Assembly (NCBI RefSeq): GCF_001647715.1
Contig: NZ_CP015600.1
Coordinates: forward strand, 2,790,001 to 2,854,000
Source of the DNA: Pseudomonas antarctica
GTDB lineage: Bacteria > Pseudomonadota > Gammaproteobacteria > Pseudomonadales > Pseudomonadaceae
Direction of reading: 5' to 3'
Length of the DNA stretch: 64,000 nucleotides
In this document: positions 9,164-17,028 of the stretch, one piece after another
Layout: every line of letters begins with the position of its first letter
Numbering within the stretch: the stretch's first letter is position 1
Program-made: the position numbers and the translations under genes
The notes under the pieces: generated by a model
What the model saw: the letters and a program-made list of their open reading frames with translations, nothing else
What the model was told of the DNA's origin: nothing
The model's database searches: none

Positions 9164-10224
9164 AAGCCGTTGGGTTGCTGGAAGCGCTGGACGGGCGGAT
9201 CGCCGAGGCCAACCTCTACCGGTTCTGCCAGTTGCTGGAGCAGACGTTGCCCGATCACCCGCCGCTGGGGAGCACCGCGCACCCGGCGGATGACCCGGTG
9301 CGGTTTCGGCCCGACCCCGGCATGGGTTTTCCTGCGGGGGAATTGAAAGCCATTGAAACCTGCGAGGACCATCCCGAACGTCCGGCGACGGTACGCACAC
9401 GCCTGCTGGGTCTTTATGGTGTCGACTCGCCGATGCCGACGGCCTTCCTGGACGATATCGCCCAGCGTCGTGAAGGCCATGAAGCCCTTGAGGCATTCCT
9501 TGATATTTTCAATCACAGGATCTTTACGCAGTTTTATCGCGTCTGGCGCAAGTACTCCTACCCAGCGACATTTGCGGCGGGCGGCAGCGATGCGACTTCA
9601 CAATGTCTGCTGGGGTTGATCGGCCTCGGGGTTCCGGGCCCTGCCAAGCATATTGCCACGCCGATTTCACGCTTTCTGGCACTGCTCGGCGTAATGCGCC
9701 TGCCCACTCGCAACGCCGAAGGTATTACCGCACTGGTCAAGCTGCTGGCCCCTAACACCCAGGTCCGAGTAACGCCGCACTGGCCGCAGAAAGTGTCCTT
9801 GGCTCAGCCGGCCAGCCTGTCGAGTACTCGACCGGTGAGCTTGTCCCAGGGTACGCCGTTGGGCAGTGTCGGCCTTGATGCCAACAGTCAGTTGCACCTG
9901 GCGCTGTTCACCGAGGACCTGGACGAAGCGCGTGGCTGGTTGCCGGGCAACCAGCTGCACAACGACTTGTTGGTATTGCTGCGGGTGTATTTGGGCTGGC
10001 GTTGCACCGCGAAATTGCAACTGTCGCTGCCGATACACAGCCTGCCTAAACCAGTGCTAGGCAGTACGCCGGTATTGCTGGGCATGACCGGTGTTCTGGG
10101 CTTGGGCAGCGACGCTTGGCAGGCCCGCGAGCACGAAACTATCAGTATCAACCTGGGCCGATACCAAGGCCTGCACAGCAACCCCCTATTCAGAGAGGCA
10201 CAGCATGTCGCGTACCGTTTTTAA
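9127..10224 (+). CDS. tssG: T6SS baseplate protein TssG
   Basis: A TssG (VasB/ImpH) protein of 365 residues, the partner of TssF in the baseplate wedge. The start region is typical of the family (LEALDGRIAEANLYRFCQLL, then RFRPDPGMGFPAGEL). I chose ATG 9127 because GGAAAG lies 8 nt upstream; a GTG at 9118 is the alternative. It overlaps tssF by 37 nt and tssJ by 20 nt, so the whole run is a tightly coupled operon. Confidence 0.93.
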   Translation: MEREPQSAYSRLKAVGLLEALDGRIAEANLYRFCQLLEQTLPDHPPLGSTAHPADDPVRFRPDPGMGFPAGELKAIETCEDHPERPATVRTRLLGLYGVDSPMPTAFLDDIAQRREGHEALEAFLDIFNHRIFTQFYRVWRKYSYPATFAAGGSDATSQCLLGLIGLGVPGPAKHIATPISRFLALLGVMRLPTRNAEGITALVKLLAPNTQVRVTPHWPQKVSLAQPASLSSTRPVSLSQGTPLGSVGLDANSQLHLALFTEDLDEARGWLPGNQLHNDLLVLLRVYLGWRCTAKLQLSLPIHSLPKPVLGSTPVLLGMTGVLGLGSDAWQAREHETISINLGRYQGLHSNPLFREAQHVAYRF

Positions 10225-10741
10225 TTTATTGAAAGTGGTGGTTCTTGGAGCACTGCTGAGCGGGTGTGGATTGACTCAGACTGTGAGTGACGCAACCTCG
10301 TCCACGGCCAAGGCCATCTTCTATAAAAAAGTGAAAACCTTGCACTTGGACTTCACCGGTCGGGCAGCGATGAACACCGACATGTCGGACATGCGTGGCT
10401 TGTCGGTGCCGACGGTGGTGCGTGTGTATCAACTGCGCGACAACAAAATCATGGATAAAGCTACCTACGACAGTGTGCTTAATGAGGCCGACAACTTGCT
10501 ACGCGCCGACCTACTGGACCAGCAAGCGATGGTGATCAAGCCCGGAGAGGGCGCGCAGCTGAACGTGCCGCTGGATCAAGACGCTCAGTTTGTAACGGTG
10601 GTGGCGTTATTCCGAACACCCGATACCCAAATGAATACCTGGCGCCTGACGTTGCCCCGCGATGACCTGGACCCGGACCGGGCAAGGGTGATGGAACTGG
10701 GCAACAATCGGCTGACCCTGCAACCGTTGGCACAGGACTAA
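10205..10741 (+). CDS. tssJ: T6SS outer-membrane lipoprotein TssJ
   Basis: A 178-residue lipoprotein (SciN/VasD family). TssJ anchors the T6SS membrane complex in the outer membrane by binding the periplasmic end of TssM. The N-terminus is a lipoprotein signal peptide with the lipobox LLSGC, so Cys21 should be acylated. The mature part has the beta-sandwich segments expected of TssJ (MRGLSVPTVVRVYQL, later VVALFRTPDTQMNTWRLTL). The start is fixed by GAGAGG upstream of ATG 10205; an upstream in-frame extension lies inside tssG and is out of character. Confidence 0.93.
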   Translation: MSRTVFNLLKVVVLGALLSGCGLTQTVSDATSSTAKAIFYKKVKTLHLDFTGRAAMNTDMSDMRGLSVPTVVRVYQLRDNKIMDKATYDSVLNEADNLLRADLLDQQAMVIKPGEGAQLNVPLDQDAQFVTVVALFRTPDTQMNTWRLTLPRDDLDPDRARVMELGNNRLTLQPLAQD

Positions 10742-10744
10742 TCC

Positions 10745-11185
10745 GTGAGCGAGCTGAACCCTTCGCTGTACGAAATGCTCCTGCAGAACTTCAACGGCGA
10801 GCTGGACCTTTACCGAGTATTGGAAGAGGACCAGCACACACTGTCCGTGCTGGACAATCTGCAACGCATCCTCAATAGCCGGGCGGGATCGCTTAGTCAT
10901 TTACCAGACTATGGCTTGCCGGACATGGGCTTGATTCTGCAAGGACTGCCCGCTTCAGCGCATGGGCTGATGGGCACGCTGACTAATACTCTGCTCAAGT
11001 ATGAGCCGCGCCTTAAGGCAGTGACTATTGAACTGTTGCCGCAGACCCGGCCAGGTCATTTGGAATATGCCCTGGATGCGCAACTGAAAAACGGCGAGCG
11101 GGTGAGCTTCGGCACGACTCTGGCACCCGAGGGCAAAGTGTTGGTACGTCATCTTAAGCGGCAGAACTATCTGTCGCAGCCTTAA
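10745..11185 (+). CDS. tssE: T6SS baseplate protein TssE (gp25-like)
   Basis: A 146-residue TssE, the homologue of phage T4 gp25 that links the baseplate wedge to the sheath. It has the expected layout: an N-terminal helix (SLYEMLLQNF), LDNLQRILNSRAGS, the conserved HLPDYGLPDM segment, and C-terminal beta strands with IELLPQTRPGHLEYALDAQL. The start is GTG 10745, 3 nt after the tssJ stop. Its place between tssJ and the last T6SS gene supports the call. Confidence 0.93.
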   Translation: MSELNPSLYEMLLQNFNGELDLYRVLEEDQHTLSVLDNLQRILNSRAGSLSHLPDYGLPDMGLILQGLPASAHGLMGTLTNTLLKYEPRLKAVTIELLPQTRPGHLEYALDAQLKNGERVSFGTTLAPEGKVLVRHLKRQNYLSQP

Positions 11186-11208
11186 ACCTGTAACTGAAGG
11201 GAAGCTGA

Positions 11209-12363
11209 ATGACAGCGTTATTGGAAATGCGGATTCGAGTTGGTGGTGATCCGCGCGGCTTTAGCGAATTTAAAATGTTGCGTGACGAGTTGGCCAAGCT
11301 GAGCCATCCGGCGTGTCCAGATGTCGACTGGGCAAAGGTTGAACAGTTGTGCCTGACATTGTTCCAGAACAACGGAGCGGAGTTGCAAACCGCAGCCTCT
11401 TTTGCGCTGGCGCGCAGCCAACGTAATGGCGTGGAGGGCATGACGCAAGGTGTGACGCTGATCGAGACGCTGTGCAGCGAATGGTCAACTGTGTGGCCGC
11501 CGATGGCACCGGTGCGCTTGGGCATCTTGGCCTGGCTGTTTGCCCAATGGCAGCCGTTGCTTCGTAGTCAGCACACTACGACGCAAACGTTGCCTGCCCT
11601 GAACCACCTCAGTAGTGAGCTGGAGCGGCTAGCCATGCAATTGGATCGCCATGGGGAAGCACCTTTGATCACCTTGCAGGCTTTACGTCACCAAGTTGTT
11701 AGCCTGATGCAACGACTGCAAAGCAATGTTGTTTCGGGTGAAATGTTGCCGATACTGATCAGGGTTCCGGAGCCGGCATTCGTTATGCCGGTGGTTGTTC
11801 TGCCATCTCATCCGATGCCGGAACTACCGCCTGTGGCCTTCGAAACTCGCAAGCGTCGTAGTGCTCTGTGGCTGTTTGCGCTGGCCGCCACCTTAGCTTT
11901 AAGTGGGTTTTTGTTGTGGTGGAGTCATATGGCTGGCCAAAGCGTCCAGCCGAAACAGGCCATGCCTGATCCGGTGCGGTTGGACAGCCTGTCGCTATTC
12001 GATGCTGGCAGTACCGAACTTAAGCCGGGCTCGACCAAGGTGCTGATCAATGCTCTGGTCAATATCAAAGCACAGCCGGGCTGGCTGATTGTGATCGTTG
12101 GGCATACCGACACTACCGGCGACGCCGAACAAAATCTTCAATTGTCATATGCACGTGCTTCGGCAGTGCGCGACTGGATGCAGCGCATGGGCGACCTTCC
12201 TGATAACTGCTTCGCCGTCCATGGTGCGGCTGGCGCTCAGGCGATCGCCAGCAATGACACTGCATCCGGACGGGCAGCGAACCGTAGGGTGGATATCCAA
12301 TTGGTGCCGCAAGTGGAAGCGTGTGCGCTGGTCGCTACAGAACCGTTGAGTAAGAGTGCCTAG
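11209..12363 (+). CDS. ImpA_N-transmembrane-OmpA protein, TssA/TagA-like
   Basis: A 384-residue three-part protein. Residues 1-~120 form an ImpA_N (TssA-type) domain (GGDPRGFSEFKMLRDELAKL, later ELQTAASFALARSQRNG). A proline-rich linker leads to one transmembrane helix (219-238, ALWLFALAATLALSGFLLWW). Residues ~255-366 are an OmpA-like peptidoglycan-binding domain with LFDAGSTELKPGS, GHTDTTG (298-304), SYARASAVRDW (Arg316) and NRRVDIQL. The architecture predicts a cytoplasmic TssA-like domain tied through the inner membrane to the cell wall. TagA proteins, which stop and hold the distal sheath end at the opposite membrane, also join ImpA_N to a membrane segment, so this could be a wall-anchored version. 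It is the last gene of the operon. Confidence 0.85.
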   Translation: MTALLEMRIRVGGDPRGFSEFKMLRDELAKLSHPACPDVDWAKVEQLCLTLFQNNGAELQTAASFALARSQRNGVEGMTQGVTLIETLCSEWSTVWPPMAPVRLGILAWLFAQWQPLLRSQHTTTQTLPALNHLSSELERLAMQLDRHGEAPLITLQALRHQVVSLMQRLQSNVVSGEMLPILIRVPEPAFVMPVVVLPSHPMPELPPVAFETRKRRSALWLFALAATLALSGFLLWWSHMAGQSVQPKQAMPDPVRLDSLSLFDAGSTELKPGSTKVLINALVNIKAQPGWLIVIVGHTDTTGDAEQNLQLSYARASAVRDWMQRMGDLPDNCFAVHGAAGAQAIASNDTASGRAANRRVDIQLVPQVEACALVATEPLSKSA

Positions 12364-12373
12364 ACCCATCAGC

Positions 12374-12703
12374 TCAACCCGCCAAATCATGCAGCCGACA
12401 ATACTCATCCCAACTCAACCCCGCCATCTGCGCAACCTCCTTGTGCACTTCGAGGCGCTGGGCTTCGAAGGCTGCATGGGATTCGGCCGTCAGTTTGAGG
12501 GTCAGCTCCCAGGCAAACAGGTTCTGACGTTCCGCCTCTGCCTCGAACGCTTCATGCAGGCGTTCGGCGCGGTACTGCGCCACGGTTTCGCCTTTGGCCT
12601 GCGCCGCCAAGGGGTTGAGGGTGTCCAGTTCTGCGGCCACCAGCGGGTGTTCGTTCAAGAAACGGTCCAGGGCGCGCTGGTGATTATCACCGGGTTCTGA
12701 CAA
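12374..12703 (-). CDS. Small conserved Pseudomonas protein (possibly DUF6388)
   Basis: A 109-residue soluble, acidic, helical protein with no signal peptide. The regular central segment (AAQAKGETVAQYRAERLHEA, then AWELTLKLTAESHAAFEAQR) and the ending HKEVAQMAGLSWDEYCRLHD resemble a small family I recall from Pseudomonas genomes as DUF6388; that label is from memory. No function is known to me. It converges on the T6SS operon with a 10-nt gap, so it is not part of it. Confidence 0.75.
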   Translation of the reverse strand: MSEPGDNHQRALDRFLNEHPLVAAELDTLNPLAAQAKGETVAQYRAERLHEAFEAEAERQNLFAWELTLKLTAESHAAFEAQRLEVHKEVAQMAGLSWDEYCRLHDLAG

Positions 12704-12760
12704 GGGCTTACTCCTGATTAGGTGAGGTCACTAGATGGGGGCATGCCGCTGGTTTTGCAA

Positions 12761-12958
12761 TCAGGTCGCGGGCAATCGTCTCAAAACGCACGCCTCAACA
12801 CGCACGGTTCGGTCCGGTGGCGTCGGGGCGACGACCCTCCATTGGAGGCGGGCCGGACCGCTGGCGTGGGCGTCGGGAAAACTCGCTTCGCTTGCGTTGA
12901 TGGCGGCGCAGGAAAACCCCAGCAGCGCACAGGTCATAAGGGGCAGTATTCGTCGCAT
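12761..12958 (-). CDS. Small putative secreted protein
   Basis: A possible 65-residue exported protein. The N-terminus is a plausible signal peptide (MRRILPLMTCALLGFSCA, then AINASEA), which leaves a mature part of only ~40 residues (SGPARLQWRVVAPTPPDRTV). The ATG at 12958 has a modest AGGTG 7 nt upstream; longer in-frame starts to 13030 would spoil the signal peptide. It lies between a real minus-strand gene and the divergent EIIC-EAL gene. A chance open frame cannot be excluded. Confidence 0.4.
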   Translation of the reverse strand: MRRILPLMTCALLGFSCAAINASEASFPDAHASGPARLQWRVVAPTPPDRTVRVEACVLRRLPAT

Positions 12959-13204
12959 GGGCAGGCACCTGGATGTCGGGTAAGACACACGGAGCAAGGC
13001 CTGGGCTCGAGTCCGTTCGAGAGTAACCATTCAAAGCATGGGCTCACTCACCGTCGGCGACAAGCATCAAGGGCCGAAATTAATTCTGAATAATTGCGGG
13101 TGGCGCGGCAAAAACCTTTCGCTCTCGGTAGCTGGCCGTGTAGCGTTACACGAGAATTCCGGGCTGCCACTAGCGGCAGAAGGCGATGGGCGGAGGGGCG
13201 GGGC

Positions 13205-15277
13205 ATGGTGCAAACGCTGTTCAAACTTTTCCTTACTCAACGCCTGGCGGCCTTGGCCAGTACCGAATCATTGCGCGCCATACGTGAAGGGCTCCTGTGG
13301 ATTCTGCCGTGCCTGCTGGTGTCGGCTGGTTTCCTGATCCTGTCCGAATGCGCCAGGGTGCTGGGGTTCGATCCGCAGGTGGTGGGCTTTCTGTCTGGGC
13401 TGCACAACCAGATCAGTTCGGTCATTCCGCTGCTGGTGGCGGCCTCCATTGGTTACATGCTGGCGATCCAGCACCGCTTGCCACAATTGCCTGTCGCTTT
13501 TTTATGCCTGGCTCACGTGGTGGTCGCCACGTTTGTCTTGCGGGAATACCCCCGAGCGTCGGCCACCTTCGTATTGTTCATCGCCATCGCCTCGCCGCTG
13601 CTCAATGTGCCGGCGATAGCCTGGCTGCACCGTTTCCGTTGGACCCGCCTGGTCAACGAGGACCTGGTCGGCCATAACCTGCGGGGTGCCATCAATATGG
13701 TGGTGCCGGGCGCCATTACCGCGCTGTTATTGGTGGTGGTGTTGTCGTTGCTGCTACTGATTCCCTATGTGGCGCAACTCCAGGGGCCGCAGGTGCTCGA
13801 TGCGCTGCAATCGCCTTATGGCAGCGGGTTGTTTGTGACCCTGATGAATTCGCTGCTGTGGTTTTTCGGCATTCACGGTGTGTATGCCATGCAGCCGCTG
13901 TTCGATGTCTTGGATCAGGCCGTAGTGCTCAATGGCACCGCACTCGCGGCGGGTGAGCCGATCAAGTACCTGCTCAACAATGGCTTGCTGGGTTCTTTCG
14001 CGTTTATCGGCGGGTCTGGCGGGGCGTTATGCCTGTTGTTGGCGATTCTGCTGTTCTCCAAAAGCAAGTCCATGCGTTTGCTGGCAATGGCCAGTTTGCC
14101 GCTGTCGTTATTCAATGTCAGCGAGGTCTTGCTGTTCGGCTTGCCGATCATCCTGAACCCGCGCTTGTTTATCCCGTTTCTGCTGGTGCCGGCGCTCAAC
14201 ACCATGGTGGCATTGACGGTGGTACACCTGGGTTGGGTGTCACCGGCGGTGGCCAGCGTGCCGTTTACTGCGCCGGTGTTGCTCAATGCCTACCTCAGCA
14301 CGCACGGTGACGTAGCGGCCGTGGTGTTGCAGGTGCTGCTGCTGTGTCTGGGCACCCTGGTGTATGCGCCGTATGTACGCGCGATTCATCGTCAGGCCAG
14401 CGAAGGCGGCACGGTGTATCTCAAGTCGTTGGACATGACCTTCCGCGGCCTCGAGGAGAAGGGCCGCCTGCTGGAGTTGGACCCTGTGCTGGCGTCCCAC
14501 CGGACCCTGGCCCGTCAGGCCGTCGAACTGAGCCGCATCCAGCAGATCAGCGACTACGAGTTCTATCTCGAATACCAGCCCCAGGTCTCCACACGCACCG
14601 GCCTGTGTACCGGCTGTGAGGCGCTGATGCGCGCGCGCGACAGCAAGGGCACGGTGCACTCACCCTGGGAATTCCTGCAATGGCTCGCCCAGGCGCGGTT
14701 GATGCCGGATGTGGATGTGTGGGTGGCATCCCAGGCGGTGCGCCAGTACCAGAAGTGGAAGAAAAACGGTTTCGCCTTGCCCATGACCATCAACATATCG
14801 AGCTCCACCCTGACGGACGCCGCCTACGGCGAGCGCCTGGTGGAAATTCTCGCGCAGGCCCATGGGCAGGTGTCGGTGGAAATCACCGAAGACGCATTGG
14901 TCGGTGATATCCAGGTGACCCGCCAAACCATCCAGAAACTGCAAGCGATCGGCGCCAAGGTGTATATCGATGACTTCGGTACCGGGTTTTCTGCGTTGAG
15001 TTATCTGCACCAGTTTCCGGTGGACTTCATCAAGATCGACCGCAGTTTTGTGGTCGCCCAGCGCGACCCCAAGGGGGCGCAGGTGCTGACCGGCATGCTG
15101 CGTTTCTGTGAGGCGCTCAAGCTCGGCGTGGTGGTGGAAGGCGTGGAGACCGCCGAGCAGTTGGCGTTCCTGAGCACCGGCCCCGAATTGTTTATCCAGG
15201 GCTGGTATTTCAGCAAGGCGCTGCCCGGCGATCAGTTGCAACGCTTTGTCCGCGAGCGCGCCTCAACTCAGGTTTAA
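13205..15277 (+). CDS. PTS EIIC-like membrane domain fused to an EAL c-di-GMP phosphodiesterase
   Basis: A 690-residue fusion. Residues ~15-400 carry about ten hydrophobic helices of the PTS EIIC type (WFFGIHGVYAMQPLFDVLDQ, NNGLLGSFAFIGGSGGALCL, LFNVSEVLLFGLPIILNP). The last ~250 residues are an EAL domain with catalytic motifs that look intact: CEALMRA, NISSSTL, EITEDAL, DDFGTGFSAL, IKIDRSF, VVEGVET and IQGWYFSKAL. It should hydrolyse c-di-GMP to pGpG, with the EIIC part probably sensing a sugar or the membrane state; no EIIA or EIIB domain is present. I chose ATG 13205 because a strong GGAGGGG precedes it; the in-frame extension to 13094 is not membrane-like. It overlaps the convergent next gene by 4 nt. 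Confidence 0.88.
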   Translation: MVQTLFKLFLTQRLAALASTESLRAIREGLLWILPCLLVSAGFLILSECARVLGFDPQVVGFLSGLHNQISSVIPLLVAASIGYMLAIQHRLPQLPVAFLCLAHVVVATFVLREYPRASATFVLFIAIASPLLNVPAIAWLHRFRWTRLVNEDLVGHNLRGAINMVVPGAITALLLVVVLSLLLLIPYVAQLQGPQVLDALQSPYGSGLFVTLMNSLLWFFGIHGVYAMQPLFDVLDQAVVLNGTALAAGEPIKYLLNNGLLGSFAFIGGSGGALCLLLAILLFSKSKSMRLLAMASLPLSLFNVSEVLLFGLPIILNPRLFIPFLLVPALNTMVALTVVHLGWVSPAVASVPFTAPVLLNAYLSTHGDVAAVVLQVLLLCLGTLVYAPYVRAIHRQASEGGTVYLKSLDMTFRGLEEKGRLLELDPVLASHRTLARQAVELSRIQQISDYEFYLEYQPQVSTRTGLCTGCEALMRARDSKGTVHSPWEFLQWLAQARLMPDVDVWVASQAVRQYQKWKKNGFALPMTINISSSTLTDAAYGERLVEILAQAHGQVSVEITEDALVGDIQVTRQTIQKLQAIGAKVYIDDFGTGFSALSYLHQFPVDFIKIDRSFVVAQRDPKGAQVLTGMLRFCEALKLGVVVEGVETAEQLAFLSTGPELFIQGWYFSKALPGDQLQRFVRERASTQV

Positions 15278-16122
15278 ACCGAGGCTGACGCGTATTCGCG
15301 TTGGGTCTGCTCGATCTCTTCGACCAGCCCGTCGATCCTTGCCAGGCGCTTGCGGTTGTCGTGGTCCCAGGGGTGAAAGCCCGGTTTGAAATAGTGCAGC
15401 CAAGGCCGCAGCATGCGTGGGAAAACTCCCTTGGGTCCGTACAGAAACTTGAGCATGCGCCAGAAGCCCTTCAGGTGCCCACCGGCCTTGCGGTCGGCAA
15501 TCAGCAGGCGCAGGTGGAAATCCAACACTACCAGCCAGAAAAACACGGTAACGGTCAGCATGGTGCCGGTGCGCAGCAGATAGCGCCCGGGCCCGGGCTT
15601 GATCACGGTGTTCCACACATCGAACGCGACGGCTTTGTGTTCAGTTTCTTCGAGGGCGTGCCAGTACCACATTTGCTGGTAGCCCTTGAGTGAGTCGCCA
15701 AAGCGCGTGGGATCGCTGAGCAGGATTTCCGCAAGCATCGCCGTGTAGTGTTCAAGGGCAATGGTCACCGCCAGATTGAAGGAGGCAGGCAGGTGTTTTT
15801 TTTGCAGGTCGAGGATGAATTTAAGCCGCCGGTCCAGGGTATCCGCCGGCAGACCTGCCGCTTGCAGCAGATTGTTGTAGGCCACGTGTTCGCGGCTGTG
15901 CATGGCTTCCTGCCCGATAAAACCCTGTATCTCTTTTTTCAGTTCCGGGTCGTCAATGCGCTGGCGGTAATGGCGCACGCTGTCCATGAAAAACAGCTCG
16001 CCCTGGGGAAACAGCAGCGACAACGCATTAAAGAAATGCGTGATGAACGGGCCTTGTTCGTGCCAGTCCTTGATGCGCCCGGCGGGCAAGGCAAAACGGA
16101 TATCGCGACGGATGGGTAGCAT
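15274..16122 (-). CDS. Metal-dependent hydrolase (PF10118-type, ferritin-like di-iron motifs)
   Basis: A 282-residue protein of the family annotated as predicted metal-dependent hydrolase. Four spaced glutamate/histidine motifs resemble a ferritin-like di-metal site: GELFFMDSVRHY, IGQEAMHSREH, ALEHYTAML and WHALEETEHKAVAFD. A hydrophobic segment (LTVTVFFWLVVLDFHLRLL) suggests membrane association. The substrate is unknown. It lies 15 nt downstream of an SDR and a Baeyer-Villiger monooxygenase on the same strand, so it probably belongs to the same operon and pathway. The di-iron reading would also fit an oxygenase. Confidence 0.82.
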   Translation of the reverse strand: MLPIRRDIRFALPAGRIKDWHEQGPFITHFFNALSLLFPQGELFFMDSVRHYRQRIDDPELKKEIQGFIGQEAMHSREHVAYNNLLQAAGLPADTLDRRLKFILDLQKKHLPASFNLAVTIALEHYTAMLAEILLSDPTRFGDSLKGYQQMWYWHALEETEHKAVAFDVWNTVIKPGPGRYLLRTGTMLTVTVFFWLVVLDFHLRLLIADRKAGGHLKGFWRMLKFLYGPKGVFPRMLRPWLHYFKPGFHPWDHDNRKRLARIDGLVEEIEQTQREYASASV

Positions 16123-16137
16123 GGTGCGTGCTCCTGT

Positions 16138-17028
16138 TCAGAGACGGGGTTCGTCGTTGGGTTCAAACACCGGCGTGCGCTGTTTGGGCGCCATGCGCTT
16201 GCTGGCGAACACCACCAGGGCTTGATAAGCCGCAGGCAGGCAGCGGGCGAGCAGGTCGAGGAAGTACGCGTCGCGACCGATCAGCACACGGCGTTTGTTC
16301 TTGCGTACGCCTTGCAGAATCACTTTGGCGGCGTGGTCGGCATCGGTGATGAACAGCTTTTCAAAGTCAGCGCGAGCCTGTTGCTCACTGTGGATCAGAA
16401 AGCCGGTCATGTTCGCGTCGATGCGGCTGCTGCGGCAGATATCGGTGCGAATGCCGCCTGGGTGCACGCAGGTGGCGGACACGCCGCAACGTTGCAGGTC
16501 GAGTTCCTGGCGCAGGGATTCGGTAAAGCCGCGTACGGCAAACTTGGTCGCGTTGTAGCCGCTCATGCCCGGTTGGGCAAACAGGCCGAATACGCTGGAG
16601 GTGTTGACCACATGCCCATTGCCGCTGGCTTTCAGGTACGGCAAAAACGCCTTGGTGCCGTGTACCACGCCCCAGAAGTTGATACCGACGATCCATTCCA
16701 GGTCGGCATAGTCCACACCTTCGACCGTGCTCGACAGCGCCACGCCGGCATTGTTGAAGATCAGGTTGACCTGGCCGTGGTCGCTCACGCAGCGTGCGGC
16801 CCAGGCTTCCATGGCCTGGCGGTCTGCCACATCCACTACATGCGTGGTGATCTTCACCGGCGACAGGGTCGAGGTTTTGATCAGCGCCAAGGTTTGATCC
16901 AGCCCTTGGCTGTTTTTATCCGCCAGGGCCAAGTGGCAACCTTCCCGTGCCAGCGCCAGGGCCAACGCGCGGCCCATGCCGGACGCCGCGCCGGTGATAG
17001 CCGCCACGCGGCCGTTGAATGACTTCAT
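16138..17028 (-). CDS. Short-chain dehydrogenase/reductase
   Basis: A 296-residue classical SDR. It has the cofactor motif TGAASGMG (residues 12-19), NNAG in LIFNNAGVALSS, and the catalytic Ser-Tyr-Lys set (NTSSVFGLF, SGYNATKFAVRGF). It overlaps the upstream monooxygenase gene by 4 nt (ATGA). The likely role, from context, is oxidation of a secondary alcohol to the ketone used by that monooxygenase. In P. fluorescens an alcohol dehydrogenase, Baeyer-Villiger monooxygenase and esterase are known to work together on secondary alcohols. The C-terminal ~40 residues (LARCLPAAYQALVVFASKRM) may touch the membrane. Confidence 0.87.
   Translation of the reverse strand: MKSFNGRVAAITGAASGMGRALALALAREGCHLALADKNSQGLDQTLALIKTSTLSPVKITTHVVDVADRQAMEAWAARCVSDHGQVNLIFNNAGVALSSTVEGVDYADLEWIVGINFWGVVHGTKAFLPYLKASGNGHVVNTSSVFGLFAQPGMSGYNATKFAVRGFTESLRQELDLQRCGVSATCVHPGGIRTDICRSSRIDANMTGFLIHSEQQARADFEKLFITDADHAAKVILQGVRKNKRRVLIGRDAYFLDLLARCLPAAYQALVVFASKRMAPKQRTPVFEPNDEPRL

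Noticed and set aside
12374..12703. T6SS immunity protein at the end of the cluster
   Set aside because: It is on the opposite strand, has no effector partner, and looks like a small family common in Pseudomonas irrespective of T6SS.
16222..17022. 266-codon + strand frame opposite the SDR gene, and a 328-codon frame opposite the monooxygenase (17070-18056)
   Set aside because: The minus strand encodes complete enzymes with catalytic motifs; the opposing frames show no domain.
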